Positions 17,054 through 25,687 of a stretch of 64,000 nucleotides of DNA are shown here, piece by piece (the first letter of the stretch is position 1; each line of letters begins with the position of its first letter). This DNA comes from DUML01 sp050949905 (lineage in GTDB: Bacteria; Bacillota; Desulfitobacteriia; Desulfitobacteriales; Syntrophobotulaceae). The DNA lies in assembly GCA_050949905.1 (NCBI GenBank), contig JBMNGP010000003.1, forward strand, positions 248,001-312,000. Direction: 5' to 3'. A program made the translations under genes and the position numbers. Below the pieces are notes generated by a model that saw only the letters and a list, made by a program, of their open reading frames with translations, was not told where the DNA came from and did no database searches.

Positions 17054-20000
17054 ATGGATGTCAAGGCCCAAGAAAAAGAAATTCTCAAGGGTCTTAAAGA
17101 TTTTCAGCGGGCTACTGTTGACCGCTGCCTGGAATTATACCAAACGGGGCAAAAACGGATTCTGGTTGCCGATGAAGTTGGTTTAGGAAAAACGCTGGTA
17201 GCCAAGGGTGTTATCGCCAGGTTAGCCAGCTGGCATCACGACCTGGGCGACAATCTTTTTAAGGTGGTGTATATCTGTTCTAATCAGGCCATTGCCAGCC
17301 AGAATATCCGTAAACTCTACGACCGTGCCACAATTGACGGTGTGTCGGATACCCGTTTATCCATGCAGCACTTAAAAATATTTGAACAGGAAAAGGACGA
17401 TAAAATCCTCCGGCGCTATGTTCAGCTGATCCCGCTGACTCCCGCCACTTCGTTTAATATTACTAACGGCTGCGGCAGTGTCGAAGAACGGGCATTAATG
17501 TATGCTCTGCTTAGACGGCTTCAAATCTTTGAAAACGTTATGCCCTATTTGGAAACCATGATGATCAACAGGGCTCATGATTCCTGGAACGGTTGGGCGA
17601 GAAGCTATTATGAAGAAAGAGTGTTGGCCTGTGATCAGGGTACCAACTATATAAGCTTTATGCTGGAAAAACTTAAAAAGCATCTGACGGATGACCTGAT
17701 AGAAGAAATTTATGAGCAATGCCGGGCCATTAAAGCAAATCATAACAGCAATAACAAAGACAAAATCAGATGCATTTATAAGTTGCGTCAAATCTTTGCG
17801 CTCATTAGTATTGACTATTTGAATCCCGATCTGGTCATTATGGATGAGTTCCAGCGTTTCCGGGAATTAATCTCGGCGCGAGAGGATAGCGAGACAGGAT
17901 TGCTTACGAACCGTTTTTTAAAAAACAATAGCGTAAAAACTCTATTGTTATCTGCTACGCCTTATAAATTGTACCAAACCCTGGAGGAAATGAATGAGTA
18001 CCGAAGCGACGACCATTACAGCGAATTCTTGGAAGTAATGGATTTTCTCTTCAGTAAAGAAACCGACAGGTCTGAGTTTAGAGAGGTCTGGCGAAACTAT
18101 TCCCACTCCCTGCGGCAATTATCCAGGGAAGACTTTGCCGTCCTGGAAATGAAAAAGACTGCTGAAGAGGTGATGTATAAGGGTGTCTGCCGTACCGAAC
18201 GCCTGATTGTGGACCGTAATTGCGCCATTTTGGATGATTCCGGCGCTAAGTCGCCTTTGACTGTTTCCGAGAAAGACATTTTATCTTATGTGGAAGCACA
18301 AAACCTCATGCAAGGACTAGGTCAAGGGCTCGGTATTCCGGTTGATTATGTAAAATCAGCGCCTTATCTGCTTTCCTTTATGGAGCACTACCAGCTGAAA
18401 AGGGAAGTCAAAAAATACTTTAAATCAAGACCCGGAGAAATTCGCAAGGCCCGTAAACATCATTTATGGCTTGATAAATCCGCCGTTCAAAACTATAAGG
18501 AAATACCGCTGAATAATGCCAGGCTGAAAAAATTGCGTGACCTGGCTTTGGCAAACCAGGCCGAGCGTTTGTTATGGATTCCTCCGGCCAAACCCTATTA
18601 TGAGTTAGGCGGAGCCTTCCGGAATAATCCTGATTACTCGAAAATATTGGTCTTCTCTGCCTGGGAAATGGTGCCCAGAATGATTGCCACCTTACTTTCC
18701 TATGAAGCGGAGAGACTGACGGTGGGTAAGCTTTACTATAAAGAAACAGACAAAACGGGAAAAGACTATTTCGCTAAAACCCGATTTCCGCTTAGAAGGC
18801 TGAAGTTCAACCAGGACGGTGCCCAGCCGATCTTTTGTCTTCTGTACCCGTCTGTTACCTTAAGCAGAATGTATAACCCTATTGAATATATGGGGAAAGA
18901 AATCAGGTCAATAATAAAGGAAATACGGGGGAAGATTAAAGTCGGCTTGCAAGGATTGAACGGCTATATCAACAATATTCGTTTTGATAAGCGCTGGTAT
19001 TATCTGGCCCCGCTACTTCTCGATCTTCAGGCAGAGGGTATCAGGGAGTTTTTTGAGCAGGAACAACCGGATGAAAAGATGCATCGCGAGAAGCTGGAAG
19101 AATTATATGCCTATTACCGGAATCCTGATACTATAAAGTTGGGCAGGATGCCGAGTGACTTGCCAGAGGTGCTGACCAATATGGCGCTGGCATCACCGGC
19201 AGTATGCGGCTTGCGGATTTTTAAGGATACCGTTTTAGCCGGTAAATTCGCCAAGGAAATGCTTAACGTTTTTAACACACCGGAAGCAATCTCGGCCATT
19301 GACTTGATTTACGGCAAGTCCGGTGATAAAGCCTATTATAAAAATGTTTTGAAGTATGCGGTGGATGGCAATCTCCAAGCGGTTTTGGACGAATATGCTC
19401 ATATGCTGGATGAGAAAGACCCTGTGCAACTATGCGCCCGGATGACGGAAACGCTCAAGCTGAACACCGCCAGTTATCCGGTGGACAATTACGCAAGTTT
19501 TAAGAAAGAGATCGAAGGCCGCAAAGAAAAACGGATTACCATGCGATCTCATTTTGCGGCGGGCTTTTATAATACGAAGATAGATAACAAAACTGCGCAA
19601 AGAAAAGACAGTTTGCGCAATGCTTTTAATTCTCCCTTCCGACCCTTTGTCTTGGCCACAACTTCGATTGGTCAGGAAGGATTGGATTTTCATTTTTACT
19701 GCCGGAGAATTGTTCACTGGAACCTGCCCTCAAATCCGATCGATCTGGAACAGAGGGAAGGCCGGATTAATCGTTATAAATGTCATGCTATCCGGCAAAA
19801 TCTAGCCAGGAAATATGGCGATCTCCGATTCCGAAAAGACGTTTGGCAGGAAATATTCCAAGCTGCCGCAGAGCATGAAAAAGGAGACAGACCGGAGCTG
19901 GTCCCGTTCTGGTGTTTGCCGGACGGCGGGAAAATAAGAATTGAACGCATTGTACCTATGTACCCCTTAAGCAAGGATGAAGCAATGTACCACCGCCTGA

Positions 20001-20164
20001 TTAAAATTCTTTCGTTATACCGTCTTACTTTAGGGCAGGCCAGACAGGAAGAACTTTTGGAGTATTTGTTTAACAATTTTGAGGACCAGGAATTATTGAA
20101 AGAATTGTTTATTAATTTAAGTCCGATCACGAGGAAAAAAAATGATTTGCGTAAGACCGAGTGA
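17054..20164 (+). CDS. Large SNF2/DEAD-like superfamily 2 helicase
   Basis: A 1036-residue protein. Motif I is ADEVGLGKTLVAKG (residues ~39-52), motif II is VIMDEFQRF (near 263; DEFQ instead of DEAH), and motif III is LLLSATPYKLY (near 297). The C-terminal helicase lobe has FVLATTSIGQEGLDF (near 866) and DLEQREGRINRY (near 899), the motif V/VI region. A ~500-residue insert separates the lobes, larger than in ordinary SNF2 enzymes. It starts directly after the PLD stop codon. In this family setting the helicase probably translocates on DNA and delivers the PLD nuclease (inference by analogy with DISARM and type I/III restriction motors). A weak stem (AACCTT/AAGGTT near 20200-20217) follows. 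Confidence 0.88.
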   Translation: MDVKAQEKEILKGLKDFQRATVDRCLELYQTGQKRILVADEVGLGKTLVAKGVIARLASWHHDLGDNLFKVVYICSNQAIASQNIRKLYDRATIDGVSDTRLSMQHLKIFEQEKDDKILRRYVQLIPLTPATSFNITNGCGSVEERALMYALLRRLQIFENVMPYLETMMINRAHDSWNGWARSYYEERVLACDQGTNYISFMLEKLKKHLTDDLIEEIYEQCRAIKANHNSNNKDKIRCIYKLRQIFALISIDYLNPDLVIMDEFQRFRELISAREDSETGLLTNRFLKNNSVKTLLLSATPYKLYQTLEEMNEYRSDDHYSEFLEVMDFLFSKETDRSEFREVWRNYSHSLRQLSREDFAVLEMKKTAEEVMYKGVCRTERLIVDRNCAILDDSGAKSPLTVSEKDILSYVEAQNLMQGLGQGLGIPVDYVKSAPYLLSFMEHYQLKREVKKYFKSRPGEIRKARKHHLWLDKSAVQNYKEIPLNNARLKKLRDLALANQAERLLWIPPAKPYYELGGAFRNNPDYSKILVFSAWEMVPRMIATLLSYEAERLTVGKLYYKETDKTGKDYFAKTRFPLRRLKFNQDGAQPIFCLLYPSVTLSRMYNPIEYMGKEIRSIIKEIRGKIKVGLQGLNGYINNIRFDKRWYYLAPLLLDLQAEGIREFFEQEQPDEKMHREKLEELYAYYRNPDTIKLGRMPSDLPEVLTNMALASPAVCGLRIFKDTVLAGKFAKEMLNVFNTPEAISAIDLIYGKSGDKAYYKNVLKYAVDGNLQAVLDEYAHMLDEKDPVQLCARMTETLKLNTASYPVDNYASFKKEIEGRKEKRITMRSHFAAGFYNTKIDNKTAQRKDSLRNAFNSPFRPFVLATTSIGQEGLDFHFYCRRIVHWNLPSNPIDLEQREGRINRYKCHAIRQNLARKYGDLRFRKDVWQEIFQAAAEHEKGDRPELVPFWCLPDGGKIRIERIVPMYPLSKDEAMYHRLIKILSLYRLTLGQARQEELLEYLFNNFEDQELLKELFINLSPITRKKNDLRKTE

Positions 20165-20326
20165 AATTATTTACATTTATTGGGAGTTAAAAGAAAAAAC
20201 CTTTGTAAGCCAAGAAGGTTCTCTAATATTTTCACTAAATTGACAGGAACTAACGAAAAGAAAAAAATATTACAACTATGGATAATTCTGTATTGGCTGA
20301 CCCTTAATAAATTGGAGGATTCGTGA

Positions 20327-20647
20327 ATGCCGAAAATAACTTACAACAAACTTGTCCGGGACCGCATCCCGGAAATAATTGAAAAGAGCGGCAAAAAAGC
20401 CATTACAGCAATATTGGATGACACTGCGTATAAAAAGCTTTTGAATGAGAAATTAAGTGAGGAACTACAGGAATATTTAGACAGTGACAAGGTAGAAGAA
20501 CTGGCCGATCTGGTAGAGGTAATTTATGCGATCCTGGATTTCAAGCATGTTTCTCTTACTGAATTTGAGAACTTGCGCTGTTCCAAGGCCCAAGAACGGG
20601 GAGCTTTCCGGAAGCGGATTTTACTGCAAGAGGTTATTGAAGAGTAG
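20327..20647 (+). CDS. Small MazG-like nucleoside triphosphate pyrophosphohydrolase
   Basis: A 106-residue protein with GGAGG before ATG 20327. N-terminal YNKLVRDRIPEIIEKSGKKA and the acidic metal-binding helices KLSEELQEYLDS and VEELADLVEVIYAIL (E-E-x-x-E ... E-x-x-D pattern) match the all-alpha NTP pyrophosphohydrolases related to phosphoribosyl-ATP pyrophosphohydrolase and MazG. It would hydrolyse (d)NTPs or modified nucleotides to monophosphates. The gene sits between two helicases of the block. Nucleotide-depleting or nucleotide-sanitising enzymes occur in several defence loci, but whether it belongs to this system or is a bystander is open. Confidence 0.85.
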   Translation: MPKITYNKLVRDRIPEIIEKSGKKAITAILDDTAYKKLLNEKLSEELQEYLDSDKVEELADLVEVIYAILDFKHVSLTEFENLRCSKAQERGAFRKRILLQEVIEE

Positions 20648-20734
20648 AAAAAGATAAGGATAAGGATGAAGAACGTTTGATCGTAGAAGACGAGATAGTT
20701 ATAAAGAACATCAGACCATAGAGGGGTAGTCAGC

Positions 20735-23002
20735 ATGGAAAAACAAAAAAGCTATTCTTCCAACCCGGCTAGTGCTGCCGAGGATTTATTTCTGGAACTG
20801 TTCTGCGACGTCTTCGGACCGGAAAAATCAGCTTATCTCTTTCCCCAATATCCTGTGGTGGATATATACGGCAACAGGAGATATATCGACTTTGCCCTGG
20901 AAAATGACGAATTAAAAATTGCTATTGAAATAGACGGGGAAGTCTTTCATAATCCTCAACTCATTTCCGGCAATAAGTACTATGACGATCTGCTTAAACA
21001 AAATAGCTTGATCTTCAAGGATTGGAAAGTTTATCGCTGGGCTTATACCCAATTAAAAACCCAAAAAGAAAAAGTCAAAGATGAGCTCATTACTTTTGTG
21101 GGGGAAATGCCGGCTTTTCGCTTGCTGGAAGACTACCTTCCCAAGCAAAAAGGAAAAGTGATAGCTCTAAAAGATCATCAGCAGGCGGCAATCCATAACC
21201 TGCAAAAAATGCGGGAGCAGGGAGAGAGCATCGCTCTTCTTTACCATGCTACAGGTGCCGGAAAAACAGTAACCGCCGTCAGTGATGCCCGGCAGTTTAA
21301 CAAACGAACCCTTTTTCTGGCCCATACCCGGGAACTGGTCTCCCAAGCCCGGAACACCTTTCAGAATCTCTGGCCTGAAGTATCTTCGGGTATGTATGTG
21401 GCGGAACAAAAAGACAATAACGCTTATGTGGTATGCGGCAGCATCCAAAGTGTGGCTCAGAATCTGGATCAGTTTAAGCCGGATGATTTTGGCTATCTAA
21501 TCATTGACGAATGCCACCATGGGACTGCCGGTACCTATAAAAAGATTCTCAGTTACTTTAAGCCTAAATTTACTCTGGGACTGACGGCAACTCCGGAGAG
21601 AACGGACGGGGAAGACCTGCTGGAACTGTTCCAAAATGTGGCTCACAAGCTGGATTTAAAAACTGCTGTGGAAATGGGAGAACTGGCGCCCATCCGTTGC
21701 ATCCGGATTAAAACCAACGTGGATTTATCATCTGTCAGAATAAATGGGATAAAATATTACGCTCAGGATTTGGAAAGCAAGCTCTTTGTACCGGAAAGGA
21801 ATCGGCTGCTGGTGGATACTTACCTGCATTATGTCAGGAATAAAAAGACCGTGGTCTTTTGCGCCTCAGTGAAGCATGCTGAAGAGATTGCCGGTCTCTT
21901 CAGGGATAATGGGATTTCCTGCGCCGCCGTATCCGGCTTGCTGAAAGCGAAGGAAAGAGCAAGGATATTGGACCGGTATGAAAACGGCGATCTCATGGTG
22001 CTTTGCGCCTGCGATCTACTAAATGAAGGTTGGGACAGTCCCCGGACGGAAGTCCTCTTCATGGCCCGGCCCACCATGTCCAAGACCTTGTACTTGCAGC
22101 AGCTAGGCCGAGGAATGCGCAAGTCAAAAGGAAAAGAATACCTTATGGTCTTTGACTTCATTGATAATGCCAATCTATTTAATATGCCATATTCTCTGCA
22201 CCGGGTATTCAATATTAAAGAGTATCGGCCTGGGGAATGGGTTCTTGCCCCCCACGGAATGAGAGAATTGGATTCGGATTTGCTGGCTAAGGGAGAGAAA
22301 CCAGCCGTCTATCTGGATTTTCCCTTGGATATCAGCGATTTTGAGCTGATCGATCTCTTTAATTGGCAGGAAGAAGTAAAAGATATGATTTCCCAGCTGG
22401 AATTTGTCCGCATGGTGGATGTCCAAACGGAAACCATCGAGCGCTATATCCGAGAAGGCAGAATTGTCCCCGATCTGGAAGTCCCTCTGGGAGACAAGCG
22501 CAGCTTTAAGTACTTTAAAGAAGACACGGTAAAAAAGTATGCGGCCCAATTCGGCTGGGAACTGATTACCCCCGCCAATATGAAAGACAAGTTCATGGCA
22601 ATGGTTAAGACCATGGATATGAGCTATTCTTATAAGCCGGTGCTGCTGAAAGCTATGTTTGAGCATGCGGATGAGAACGGCCGGGTCAGGGTCGAGGATA
22701 TCGTCGATTATTTTATCTGGTTTTATACCGACCGGAAAGAAAAAGGACTGCCAGCGGAAAAAAGAAAATGCATCTATACCAAAGAAAGCTTCACACGTAA
22801 AGAAGTGGAGCGCAATATCTTTCAAAATCCCTTTAAACGCTTTGAGGATATGCGCTTTATGAAACGATGCAGGGAAATTGAGTATGTGGAGTTTAACCGA
22901 CATGTGTTTAAGAAGCTGACCCGGGAAGAGATAGAATGGATATTGGAGTATTGTGATGAGAAGTTATGGGAGTACTATTTAGGGAATGAAACCTCAAAAT
23001 AA
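20735..23002 (+). CDS. DEAD/DEAH helicase with N-terminal endonuclease domain
   Basis: A 755-residue fusion. Residues ~1-125 form a Vsr/DUF559-like PD-(D/E)xK nuclease: RYIDFALENDELKIAIEIDG (D and E-x-D), then EVFHN, DLLKQNSLIFKDWKVYRW. The helicase follows: motif I HATGAGKTVT (~171-180), TRELVSQ, motif II IIDECHHG (~258), motif III LTATPERTDG, motif V DLLNEGWDSPRTEV and motif VI LQQLGRGMRKSKG. The last ~220 residues are alpha-rich with no motif I recognise. The layout resembles a stand-alone type III/type I-like restriction motor without a methyltransferase. GAGGGG precedes ATG 20735. A terminator follows at 23057-23099. It may be the last gene of the block starting at 14107. Confidence 0.88.
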   Translation: MEKQKSYSSNPASAAEDLFLELFCDVFGPEKSAYLFPQYPVVDIYGNRRYIDFALENDELKIAIEIDGEVFHNPQLISGNKYYDDLLKQNSLIFKDWKVYRWAYTQLKTQKEKVKDELITFVGEMPAFRLLEDYLPKQKGKVIALKDHQQAAIHNLQKMREQGESIALLYHATGAGKTVTAVSDARQFNKRTLFLAHTRELVSQARNTFQNLWPEVSSGMYVAEQKDNNAYVVCGSIQSVAQNLDQFKPDDFGYLIIDECHHGTAGTYKKILSYFKPKFTLGLTATPERTDGEDLLELFQNVAHKLDLKTAVEMGELAPIRCIRIKTNVDLSSVRINGIKYYAQDLESKLFVPERNRLLVDTYLHYVRNKKTVVFCASVKHAEEIAGLFRDNGISCAAVSGLLKAKERARILDRYENGDLMVLCACDLLNEGWDSPRTEVLFMARPTMSKTLYLQQLGRGMRKSKGKEYLMVFDFIDNANLFNMPYSLHRVFNIKEYRPGEWVLAPHGMRELDSDLLAKGEKPAVYLDFPLDISDFELIDLFNWQEEVKDMISQLEFVRMVDVQTETIERYIREGRIVPDLEVPLGDKRSFKYFKEDTVKKYAAQFGWELITPANMKDKFMAMVKTMDMSYSYKPVLLKAMFEHADENGRVRVEDIVDYFIWFYTDRKEKGLPAEKRKCIYTKESFTRKEVERNIFQNPFKRFEDMRFMKRCREIEYVEFNRHVFKKLTREEIEWILEYCDEKLWEYYLGNETSK

Positions 23003-23056
23003 TTTAAATTTATTTTTGAGATTGCAATTATTGCCCTTCATTATCTCGAACATGCA

Positions 23057-23099
23057 AAAAAGCCGTCATTATTGCTTTAAAAGCAGCGGCTTTTCAGTG
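23057..23099 (+). terminator. Rho-independent terminator after the nuclease-helicase gene
   Basis: AAAAGCCG (23058-23065) pairs with CGGCTTTT (23087-23094); the 21-nt loop contains a further GCTTT/AAAGC pairing. The T-run is short (TTTT then CAG). Confidence 0.65.
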
Positions 23100-23471
23100 G
23101 TCTATGATTTCAAGGCATTTAGGGCTATTTATTTATATTTGCGCGAAATCAAACTGACTCTCTTAACATGGCACGAGTTGCCCTAAATGATGTCTTGGGT
23201 CAAATTTTGATACCATACGTGCATGGAAACAGGTTAACCAATATTAGTGTTTTCGGGGTATATTCTCAATTTATGTCTAAATCACTTGCTACAATATAAT
23301 TTAAGATTGCTTTTTAACTGCTTATTATTGAAGATTTAGAAAAAGAGAAGAAAAGAATTTTGTACAAAATTCGGCTTGAATCCCTATTATTGGAGAATAA
23401 ACACTTAAAACTTAAGCTTACATAGAATATGACGTTTTATCTTGAGCAGCCGCCCTTGACATGGGGCCCCT

Positions 23472-23559
23472 GGTGTCCGTGTTTCTTAGGGCCGGCCAGG
23501 GCCCGCTGCAGCTAATGCTTTTGCGGCCCCTTTACCAGGAATAGGTTAACACGGACACC
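23472..23559. repeat. 12-bp inverted repeats bounding an 88-bp GC-rich segment
   Basis: GGTGTCCGTGTT at 23472-23483 and AACACGGACACC at 23548-23559 are perfect inverted copies. TGTCCGTGTT is a plausible IS3-type terminus, and the IS3 transposase fragment begins 38 bp to the right, so one copy is likely the IS end. The pair could also mark a very small non-autonomous element. No target duplication is evident. Confidence 0.6.
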
Positions 23560-23596
23560 TCTCCCCATATAAAGGGTCTTCGATGAACGGCTGCTG

Positions 23597-23990
23597 CTAG
23601 GCGACCATTTTCTTCCCTGTAATCTGGTTACTCATAACAGCTTCATAATATTTAGCAGGTGCCATGTACCCAATGCTGCCATGCCTGCGACGATTGTTGT
23701 AATAATCCATGTATTCACTGATGACTCTGTATGCATCTGTAAAACTGGTAAACTCATTTCTACTATAGCATTCATCTTCTAAAATAGAATGAAAGGACTC
23801 AATATAAGCGTTCATATTAGGACTTTTAACTGGGATTCTTTCGTGAGTTAATTTCCATTTCCAACATGTCTCTTCAAATATTTTAGCTGTAAACTGCGGG
23901 CCATTATCAGTTCTTATTATCGGAAGTTCCATGCCGGGCTTTAAATCACGTTTATTAAGCGAATTAATAAGTACTGCGCAGGCATGGTAC
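23597..23990 (-). pseudogene. IS3-family transposase (orfB), C-terminal fragment
   Basis: From ~23990 the minus strand reads YHACAVLINSLNKRDLKPGM then LPIIRTDNGPQF (second D of the DDE triad), PNMNAYIESFHSILEDECYS (the catalytic E region), YNNRRRHGSIGYMAPAKYY and a stop at 23597. This is the last ~130 residues of an IS150/IS3-type integrase-core transposase. Upstream an in-frame TGA precedes YHAC and similarity stops, so the orfA frame, first catalytic D and about 60% of orfB are missing. Inactive remnant. Confidence 0.85.
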
Positions 23991-24049
23991 TGTCAATAAT
24001 CTTTCGCAAATTTGTTTTTCTGCTTGGTAATTTTTCTTGTATATCTTTA

Positions 24050-24097
24050 TCTCTTAGTAGACTGGCCATGGGGCCCCATGGCCAGTCTACTAAGAGA
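24050..24097. repeat. 48-bp perfect palindrome at the IS256 end
   Basis: The 24-nt left arm (24050-24073, starting TCTCTTAGTAG and ending CCATGGGG) is followed without spacer by its exact reverse complement (24074-24097, CCCCATGG to CTACTAAGAGA). The centre is GGGGCCCC. It sits between the IS3 fragment and the right terminus of the IS256 element, whose inner sequence starts GGGTCGCACATTAACC at about 24098. The centre ATGGGGCCCC recurs at 23461-23470. A spacerless palindrome of this length is unusual; see findings. Confidence 0.9.
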
Positions 24098-25370
24098 GGG
24101 TCGCACATTAACCTGCTATAATACTGTTTTCTTTGTTCATTTCCTCAAGGTGTCTCATACTCATATACATTTTTGTGCCCCAGGCTTTACTGGCTACATA
24201 CCGCAACCGAGCGCAGACAAGCATTAATGCTGAATGCCCATCAGGAAAAGTGCCAACTACCCTGGTTCTTCTGCGGATTTCCCGGTTTAATCTTTCGATG
24301 ACGTTATTGCTGCGAAGTTTAGTCCAGTGTGCTTGTGGAAAGTCCATATATGTCAGTGTTTCGAGAATGCTGTCTTCAACTTTTTTCGCTGCTTCTTTCA
24401 GTTTCATGTCCCGAAGCTTAGCTACAACCGCTGTTGCCTTCTCTTTAGCTGCTTCTTTATCCTCCTGGGCATGGATCGCTTTTAGCATTGCCGCTACTTC
24501 TTTCATCTTGGAGCGAGGTGTTACTGAGAAGACATTCCGGTAAAAATGAACAGTACAGCGTTGGAATTTGGCTTCCGGAAATGTTTCGTTCACTGCTTCC
24601 AATAAGCCCAGACATTTATCCCCGATAAATAACTGGGTTCCGGATAAGCCACGTTCCTTTAAGCTTTTCATGAATTCCAGCCAGCTTGTTTTATCTTCCT
24701 TCATTCCTTCAGAAGCGCCTATTACTTCTCTGTAACCATCTTCATTGACAGCCATAGCAATTAGGATCGCAACGTTTTCGTATTCTCCACCCCAATTACG
24801 TTTAAGGTAAATCCCATCGAGATAGACATAGGGATATTTTCTTTGTAGAGGGCGATTGCGCCAAGTATCGATGTGGCCATAGACTTTCTGGTTTAACTTG
24901 CTGACCGTTCCGGCCGATACTTTTGTGCCCCAGAGTGCCTCAGTTATATCTTCTACTCGCCGGACTGAAACACCAGCTAAATACATTTCGATTAGAGCTT
25001 CTTCTACAGAGCTTTCACGCCGCCGGTAGCGCTCTATGATTGCAGTTTCAAAGGCGACACCTTTCAGTTTAGGCACTTTCAGCTTCACCTCTCCGGAAGT
25101 GGTCGTTAACTTCCTCTCATAGTGGCCGGAACGATATCCTTTTCGTTCTTTTGTACGTTCATACCTACTGGCATTTGTGAGCTCTGCTGCTTCCTGATCC
25201 AAAAGGTTATTTAGTGTTTCCTCCACACTTTGACGTACCAATTCTTTAAGCTCTTGCTTTATTGCTCCTTCATTTAAGTGTATAATTTTATCAGACATAT
25301 TCGCAGCTCCTCCTGGTTTTGATTGGTGTGGTAACCTTATCTTACCAAGCAGTTGCGTTTATGTCTTTAT
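24098..25370 (-). mobile_element. IS256-family insertion sequence
   Basis: A single intact transposase with ~10 bp beyond its stop and ~70 bp upstream of its start. The right end (read inward) contains TCGCACATTAACCTGCT. The upstream end, read inward on the minus strand, contains AAGACATAAACGC. These are only loosely similar, so the exact termini are approximate and one end may be damaged. A 9-bp hairpin (ATTCATAAA/TTTATGAAT, ~25367-25390) lies at the upstream edge. No clear 8-bp target duplication was found. Confidence 0.65.
24108..25298 (-). CDS. IS256 family (mutator-type) transposase
   Basis: A 396-residue intact protein. It has KGYRSGHYERKL, VKLKVPKLKG, the IS256 helix-turn-helix region (GVSVRRVEDITEALWG), the first catalytic D in YPYVYLDGIYLKRNW, the second D in LFIGDKCLGLLEAV, the CTVHFYRNVFSVTPR block (RCxxHxxRN signature) and the terminal E region SNNVIERLNREIRRRTRVVG. 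It uses copy-out/circle transposition. AGGAGGAGCTGC precedes the ATG on the minus strand. Confidence 0.95.
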   Translation of the reverse strand: MSDKIIHLNEGAIKQELKELVRQSVEETLNNLLDQEAAELTNASRYERTKERKGYRSGHYERKLTTTSGEVKLKVPKLKGVAFETAIIERYRRRESSVEEALIEMYLAGVSVRRVEDITEALWGTKVSAGTVSKLNQKVYGHIDTWRNRPLQRKYPYVYLDGIYLKRNWGGEYENVAILIAMAVNEDGYREVIGASEGMKEDKTSWLEFMKSLKERGLSGTQLFIGDKCLGLLEAVNETFPEAKFQRCTVHFYRNVFSVTPRSKMKEVAAMLKAIHAQEDKEAAKEKATAVVAKLRDMKLKEAAKKVEDSILETLTYMDFPQAHWTKLRSNNVIERLNREIRRRTRVVGTFPDGHSALMLVCARLRYVASKAWGTKMYMSMRHLEEMNKENSIIAG

Positions 25371-25687
25371 TCATAAACACTTATTTATGAATTTGCGAAA
25401 TTAATGATACCTTATCGACGAAAACACTTTTAACACCTTTTCTCATTTTTTGTCTGTAGCAACTGCTATTTGAACCTTGTATATTGTGTTTTACTATAAG
25501 CCTTTGCCTAAGTGGATTATTAATGCTTAAAGTAAGAATGACCTCATGTATCTTTTCAACATCTTCGAATTCCTTGCGCAATTGACTATAAGTATTTTAT
25601 GTATAATATTTAATATTGCTCGAATTAGACGCCAACTTAGAGATAGGCTGATTGCCGGATAGATTTGTTATTGGGGGAGATATTCGC
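25299..25687. other. Gap between IS256 and the ZIP transporter
   Basis: The first ~70 bp belong to IS256. The rest is AT-rich with no supported gene; a 66-codon minus-strand ORF (25381-25581) shows no family resemblance. The ZIP ribosome binding site GGGGGAG lies near 25672. Confidence 0.6.

Larger units (their letters stand above)
23003..23596. other. Intergenic stretch with terminator, short IR element and IS3 3' end
   Basis: No gene is supported here. It contains the terminator at 23057-23099, an AT-rich stretch to ~23430, then a GC-rich patch (23440-23596) with a 12-bp inverted repeat pair that probably belongs to the IS3 fragment on the right. The 66-codon ORF at 22986-23186 has no family resemblance. 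Confidence 0.6.

Noticed and set aside
22175..22903. 242-codon minus-strand ORF inside the nuclease-helicase gene
   Set aside because: Fully antisense to a well-supported helicase; composition is that of a shadow frame.
22986..23186. 66-codon ORF after the nuclease-helicase
   Set aside because: It overlaps the preceding stop and a terminator hairpin and has no family resemblance.
23985..23997. In-frame TGA upstream of the IS3 fragment as selenocysteine
   Set aside because: It lies at the point where transposase similarity stops; transposases are not selenoproteins and the gene is truncated.
25381..25581. 66-codon minus-strand ORF upstream of IS256
   Set aside because: No ribosome binding site or recognisable family; sits in AT-rich flank.
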